From positions 1 through 64,000 of the forward strand of contig SVSJ01000008.1 in assembly GCA_015064355.1 (NCBI GenBank): DNA of 64,000 bases, written 5' to 3'. Source of the DNA: Oscillospiraceae bacterium. Its GTDB lineage: Bacteria > Bacillota > Clostridia > Oscillospirales > CAG-272. A program made the position numbers and the translations under genes. Shown piece after piece: positions 60,307 through 64,000 of this stretch (position 1 is the first letter of the stretch; each line of letters begins with the position of its first letter). Below the pieces are notes generated by a model. That model searched no databases and had not been told where the DNA came from. It saw only the letters and a list, made by a program, of their open reading frames with translations.

Positions 60307-62937
60307 ATGCAGTGGACTTCGGTTAACGACCTGCGAGAGAAATATCTCTCTTTCTTCGAATCAAAGGGACATCTTCGTCTCCCCTCTTTCCCCCTTGTAC
60401 CTATTAATGACAAATCTCTTCTTCTTATAAACTCCGGTATGGCACCTATGAAGAAGTACTTTACAGGTGAGGTTGAACCTCCCCGTAACCGCGTTACTAC
60501 TTGCCAGAAGTGTATCCGCACACCTGACCTCGAGCGCGTTGGCCACACAGCTCGCCACGGTACGTATTTTGAAATGCTGGGTAACTTCTCCTTCGGTGAC
60601 TACTTCAAGGAGCAGGCTATACCCTGGGCGTGGGAATTTCTCACGAAGGTCCTCGAGATCCCCACAGATCTTCTCTGGCCCTCCATTTACGAAAACGACG
60701 AAGAAGCTTTCCACATCTGGCGCGACAAGATCGGCGTTGACGAAAGTCACATCGTCCGTCTCGGCAAGGCTGATAACTTCTGGGAACACGGCAGCGGACC
60801 CTGCGGACCTTGCTCCGAGATCTATTTCGACCGCGGAATCAAGTACGGTTGCGGATCTTCCGACTGCAAGCCCGGTTGCGACTGCGACAGATTCATGGAG
60901 ATCTGGAACAACGTATTCACACAGTTCAATTCTGACGGCGCGGGCAATTACACAGAGCTGGAGCACAAGAACATCGACACCGGTATGGGTCTTGAACGTC
61001 TCGCTTGCGTAATGCAGGGCGTTGACAATATGTTCGAGGTTGACGGTGTTCGCAAGATCCTCGACAAGGTAGTTGAGATCAGCGGCAAGAACTACGGTGC
61101 TGACCGTGAAAACGATATTTCCATTCGCGTAATCACCGACCACGTTCGCGGTGCTACATTTATGATCTGCGACGGCGTTATTCCCTCAAACGAGGGCAGA
61201 GGATACGTACTCAGAAGAATCCTCCGTCGTGCGGCTCGTCACGGTAAGCTCCTCGGCATCAACCGCGAATTCCTCACAGAGGTTTGCGACGTGGTTATTG
61301 CTGAAAACGTAGCCGGCTACCCTGAACTTGGCGAAAAGGCCGACTACATCAAGAAGGTTATGGCTATCGAAGAAGACCGTTTCAATGCAACCATCGACGC
61401 AGGCCTCTCCATTCTCTCCGACCTGGTTCGCGGAACCCTTGCTGAGGGCTCCGACACCATTTCCGGTGAAGACGTATTCAAGCTTTACGATACATTCGGA
61501 TTCCCCATCGACCTTACCCGCGAGATCGCTGAAGAAAGCAACCTCCACATTGATGAGGAAACATTTAAGAAGCTGATGCAGGATCAGAAGGTTCGCGCAA
61601 GAAACGCAAGAGCTAATATCTCCGGCTGGTCTGAAGCATCAAAGACTGCTCTCTCCTCCCTCCCCGCAACAGAATTCACAGGATACACCGACTATCGCAC
61701 CGAGGCAAAGGTTATCGCTATACTCTCCGAGGGCGAATCTGTTGAAGCTGTTTCCGAGGGCGACTGCACCGTTATCCTTGACAAGACTCCCTTCTACGGT
61801 GAAGGCGGCGGTCAGGTTGGCGACACAGGTACCATCTACAAGGAAGGCACACTCCTTAACGTATACGATACAAAAAAGTCTGAAGGCGTTTACATCCACC
61901 TCTGCACCGTTGCAAACGGCGAAGTTAAGGTTGGTGACACCGTTATGGCTGACATCAAGGATTCCAGACGTGAGGCGATCAAGAGAAACCACTCTGCTGC
62001 GCACCTTCTTCAGGCGGCTCTCCGTAAGGTGCTTGGCACTCACGTTGAGCAGGCAGGCTCTTACGTTGACGAATCCAGAGTGAGATTCGACTTTACTCAC
62101 TTCCAGGCACTCACTGCTGACGAGCTCCGCGCTATCGAAGGCCTTGTTAACGCAAACATTCTTGTCGGTAACACTATTGAAACAAAGGTTACAGATATTG
62201 AGACCGCAAAAGCTGAGGGTGCTATGGCACTGTTCGGCGAAAAGTACGGTAGCGAAGTCAGAATGGTTAAAATGGGTAACTTCTCAACCGAGCTTTGCGG
62301 CGGCACGCACTGCGACAACACAGCAAAGATAGGCCTCTTCAAGATCATTTCCGAGTCCTCCGTTGCTGCAGGTGTTCGCAGAATCGAAGGCGTAACAGGC
62401 ACAGGTGTTCTTGAGCTTCTCGCTGAAAAGGACGGTGTGATCACTGAAACAGCTCACGCTCTCAAGGCACAGAACGCGGCTGACATGGCTGCGAAGGCAA
62501 ACGCGCTCCACGGCGAGATCTCCGCTCTCAAGAGAGAGATCGACAGCCTCAACTCCAAGCTGGCAGCAAACCGTCTCGGCGAGCTGATTGATAGTGCAGT
62601 TTCCGTTAAGTCTGTTAAGCTTATTGCGGCAGATCTCGGCAATGCCGGTATCGACTCTGCAAGAGCTCTTTGCGACCAGATCAAGGATAAATACGCTGAC
62701 ACAGTTGCAGTATTCGCAGTACACGACGATGCGAAGCTGAACTTCGTAACCGCAGCAGGTACAGACGCAGTAAAGGCAGGCGCTCATGCAGGCAAGCTTG
62801 CAGGTGCAGTGTCTGCAGTTACCGGCGGTAAGGGCGGCGGACGTCCTGACAGCGCAATGGCAGGCGGCAAGGAGATCGCGAAGATTGGCGAAGCTCTCGC
62901 GGCTGCTGAAACCCTCCTCGGCGAACAGATCAAATAA
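60307..62937 (+). CDS. alaS: Alanine-tRNA ligase
   Basis: An 876-residue class II synthetase charging tRNA-Ala. Order: catalytic core (about 1-240; INSGMAPMKKYF, motif 2 TYFEMLGNFSFGD), tRNA-recognition domain, editing domain with the zinc ligands RNHSAAHLLQ (HxxxH) and CGGTHC, then a coiled coil (about 735-765) and the Gly-rich C-Ala domain ending GGKGGGRPDSAMAGG. The ATG at 60307 has AAAGGAG ten bases upstream; a longer in-frame extension into the Cys-rich gene region is rejected. Confidence 0.98.
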   Translation: MQWTSVNDLREKYLSFFESKGHLRLPSFPLVPINDKSLLLINSGMAPMKKYFTGEVEPPRNRVTTCQKCIRTPDLERVGHTARHGTYFEMLGNFSFGDYFKEQAIPWAWEFLTKVLEIPTDLLWPSIYENDEEAFHIWRDKIGVDESHIVRLGKADNFWEHGSGPCGPCSEIYFDRGIKYGCGSSDCKPGCDCDRFMEIWNNVFTQFNSDGAGNYTELEHKNIDTGMGLERLACVMQGVDNMFEVDGVRKILDKVVEISGKNYGADRENDISIRVITDHVRGATFMICDGVIPSNEGRGYVLRRILRRAARHGKLLGINREFLTEVCDVVIAENVAGYPELGEKADYIKKVMAIEEDRFNATIDAGLSILSDLVRGTLAEGSDTISGEDVFKLYDTFGFPIDLTREIAEESNLHIDEETFKKLMQDQKVRARNARANISGWSEASKTALSSLPATEFTGYTDYRTEAKVIAILSEGESVEAVSEGDCTVILDKTPFYGEGGGQVGDTGTIYKEGTLLNVYDTKKSEGVYIHLCTVANGEVKVGDTVMADIKDSRREAIKRNHSAAHLLQAALRKVLGTHVEQAGSYVDESRVRFDFTHFQALTADELRAIEGLVNANILVGNTIETKVTDIETAKAEGAMALFGEKYGSEVRMVKMGNFSTELCGGTHCDNTAKIGLFKIISESSVAAGVRRIEGVTGTGVLELLAEKDGVITETAHALKAQNAADMAAKANALHGEISALKREIDSLNSKLAANRLGELIDSAVSVKSVKLIAADLGNAGIDSARALCDQIKDKYADTVAVFAVHDDAKLNFVTAAGTDAVKAGAHAGKLAGAVSAVTGGKGGGRPDSAMAGGKEIAKIGEALAAAETLLGEQIK

Positions 62938-62943
62938 TAAAGC

Positions 62944-62972
62944 AAAAAGAGACTCTTTGGAGTCTCTTTTTT
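62944..62972 (+). terminator. Rho-independent terminator of alaS (GAGACTC family)
   Basis: AAAAAGAGACTC/GAGTCTCTTTTTT around a TTTG loop; an AGATAAT tract begins two bases on. Confidence 0.92.
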
Positions 62973-63130
62973 AAGATAATAGATAAAAGATAATAGATAA
63001 TAGATACGGCGCGAGATGTCGTTGGGTTTAAACCGCACGTTGCGGGACGTCGAGGACGCCGTCCCCTACAGTTGTAAACCCAACGTCTGGCCCAAGCCAA
63101 TATCTCTTATGTCTTATCTATTATCTAAAA
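62973..63130. repeat. Symmetrical MITE-like element of AGATAAT tracts around a REP-like palindrome
   Basis: From outside in: AGATAATAGATAA-type tract (62974-63005) with its inverted partner TTATCTATTATCT (about 63115-63128); GTTGGGTTTA (63023) with TAAACCCAAC (63075); and the palindromic GGGACGTC...GACG-CCGTCCC centre (about 63047-63067). It is the most complete copy of the composite seen in parts at 7072, 12779, 17083, 35228, 36007 and 52748. No frame is coding. Confidence 0.7.
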
Positions 63131-63134
63131 CACC

Positions 63135-63159
63135 AAAAGACCCCGTAGGGTCTTTTTTT
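63135..63159. terminator. Bidirectional terminator before the XRE membrane protein
   Basis: AAAAGACCC/GGGTCTTTTTTT. On the minus strand it serves the XRE gene, whose stop codon is ten bases away. Confidence 0.82.
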
Positions 63160-63168
63160 ATTTGCATA

Positions 63169-63861
63169 TTATTCTTTTTCGGAGTCGATATTGATAAATG
63201 ACTGCTCTCCGTCGTCCTCGTCATCCTCGTCCCCTTTTTTCTTGATCATTGACCAGAGGAGAATGATGATCTGCCCGGGCACACCAAGGATAAACATCAT
63301 CCACACGTTAAATCCAAAGGGCAAAAGGGTCAGGTGGATGCAGGCGAGAAGTGACCACATAAGAAGGGAGATAATAAGGAAATTCAACCGGCGGTTAAAC
63401 CAAATGGAATTGAACACCAGCCAAACGATCATTGACACCGGCACAGCGTACGCAAACACCAAAAGGGTCAGTCGGTCGGCAATGGTAAGGTCGAGGATCA
63501 TATACAATGTCATGGCGATGAGCCACACGAGAATTATGCACATTCCTGTGATGAATCCGTGGTTTCTCTTCTTTCGGCTCTCGTTTTTTGAGATGATCCG
63601 CTTTTCTGTTTCGTCAGTTTTCGCGGGAACAGCACTGGACGGCGCACCCTCGTGTATGCGAACCAGATAGTCGAGCGGAACACCGAAGAGATCTGCGATA
63701 TTTGTCAGCACGGTTATATCGGGGATAGACTCAGCTCTCTCCCATTTTGAAACAGCCTTGTCAGAATAATTCAGCTTTTCCGCAAGCTCCATTTGAGTCA
63801 GACCGCGAGCAGTGCGCAGTTCTGATATGTTTTTTGCAATAATCGGCTTAATGTCTTCCAT
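63169..63861 (-). CDS. XRE family regulator with membrane-spanning C-terminus
   Basis: A 230-residue protein: Cro/C1-type helix-turn-helix (about 5-60; TARGLTQMELAEKLNYSDKAVSKWE, 25 residues, key LTQ-x-x-x-A-x-x-L and AVSKWE), a linker, then four hydrophobic helices (about 100-205) and an acidic C-terminal tail (KKGDEDDEDDGEQSF). Membrane-bound XRE regulators of this layout are common in Clostridia and probably sense the envelope; the targets are unknown. The ATG at 63861 is preferred to a GTG six bases upstream, which would touch the AGGAG site. Confidence 0.86.
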   Translation of the reverse strand: MEDIKPIIAKNISELRTARGLTQMELAEKLNYSDKAVSKWERAESIPDITVLTNIADLFGVPLDYLVRIHEGAPSSAVPAKTDETEKRIISKNESRKKRNHGFITGMCIILVWLIAMTLYMILDLTIADRLTLLVFAYAVPVSMIVWLVFNSIWFNRRLNFLIISLLMWSLLACIHLTLLPFGFNVWMMFILGVPGQIIILLWSMIKKKGDEDDEDDGEQSFINIDSEKE

Positions 63862-63899
63862 ACGCACTCCTTTTGATCAGAATTTCTATAGTCAAGGCT

Positions 63900-63928
63900 A
63901 TTCTACCATACTTCTCACGTAAAATCAA
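63900..63928 (-). promoter_or_regulatory. Sigma-A promoter for the XRE membrane regulator
   Basis: On the minus strand TTGATT (63923-63928), 17 bp, TAGAAT (63900-63905), 39 bp before the ATG. Nothing further is seen to the window end. Confidence 0.7.
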
Positions 63929-64000
63929 TGAAATAACTGTAAATTCTACTGCTAATTCCCGTATTTTGGCCAAATTCTACTGCTGGGAGAGTGATTTTTC

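Noticed and set aside
1..64000. tRNA, rRNA or tmRNA genes
   Set aside because: No cloverleaf with TTCGANNC-type loop and CCA-side pairing or rRNA signature was recognised; the GGTTCGATTTG stretches in the repeat core lack tRNA arms.

Overview
The window reads as chromosomal DNA of a member of the class Clostridia (Bacillota), probably a gut or rumen lineage. The signs are low-GC Gram-positive gene content, AGGAGG-type ribosome binding sites, many textbook sigma-A promoters (TTGACA/TATAAT, 17 bp spacing), SLH-domain surface proteins, CotH and SleB/CwlJ-like proteins, a DUF975 protein and the rpmH-rnpA-yidD-yidC-jag cluster. I see no phage, insertion sequence transposase, CRISPR array, rRNA or tRNA. 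Genus-level placement is not possible from the sequence alone.

Layout. 1-0.6 kb: end of a long structured repeat. 0.7-9.2 kb: amidase with Cys repeats, AEC permease, mnmG, methionine gamma-lyase family enzyme and the potassium system ktrB-ktrA. 9.2-12.8 kb: large SLH surface protein and a degenerate SleB-like protein. 13.3-19.9 kb: CotH lipoprotein, a solitary GyrB/ParE-type topoisomerase subunit, and an ECF sigma factor carrying a 660-residue C-terminal extension. 19.9-25.6 kb (minus): argC-argJ-argB-argD-argF behind a consensus promoter that overlaps ARG-box half sites. 25.7-36 kb: glycoside-hydrolase-like protein, RDD protein, a CUT1 ABC importer followed by a staphylococcal-nuclease-type lipoprotein and an OB-repeat lipoprotein, and a DUF975 protein. 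36.2-44 kb: yifB-trkA-trkH (minus), a sugar isomerase-like protein, a second copy of the long repeat and a CPA2 antiporter (minus). 44-47 kb: second SLH-type Cys-rich surface protein and a third repeat block. 47.1-51 kb: rpmH, rnpA, yidD, yidC, jag. 51-64 kb: XRE-TPR regulator, fourth repeat copy, alpha-galactosidase-GtrA-DUF2809 operon (minus), Na/Ca antiporter, purine nucleoside phosphorylase, ATP-pyrophosphatase-only GMP synthase, secG, a Cys-rich small membrane protein, alaS and an XRE membrane regulator.

Three things stand out as possibly undescribed. (1) A long (about 560-760 bp) dispersed non-coding repeat occurs in four blocks. At least four of its hairpins keep pairing while their arm sequences change between copies, so structure rather than sequence is conserved. 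It carries a tandemly triplicated 82-bp cassette and, in two copies, a nested palindromic insert in opposite orientations. (2) The ECF sigma factor has a helical segment and two copies of a beta-rich module in place of an adjacent anti-sigma gene. An ECF-like promoter precedes it, and closely matching GGAAC-N16-CGTC motifs lie 172-173 nt upstream of both SLH-protein start codons, suggesting a surface-layer regulon. (3) The CUT1 importer cluster ends with an extracellular nuclease lipoprotein and a triple OB-fold-like lipoprotein, which together could form a nucleic-acid scavenging unit.

Shorter intergenic repeats are abundant: AGATAAT tracts joined to REP-like palindromes, a second structured family around arg and ABC genes, and recurring GAGACTC terminators. 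They fill most gaps of more than 100 bp.
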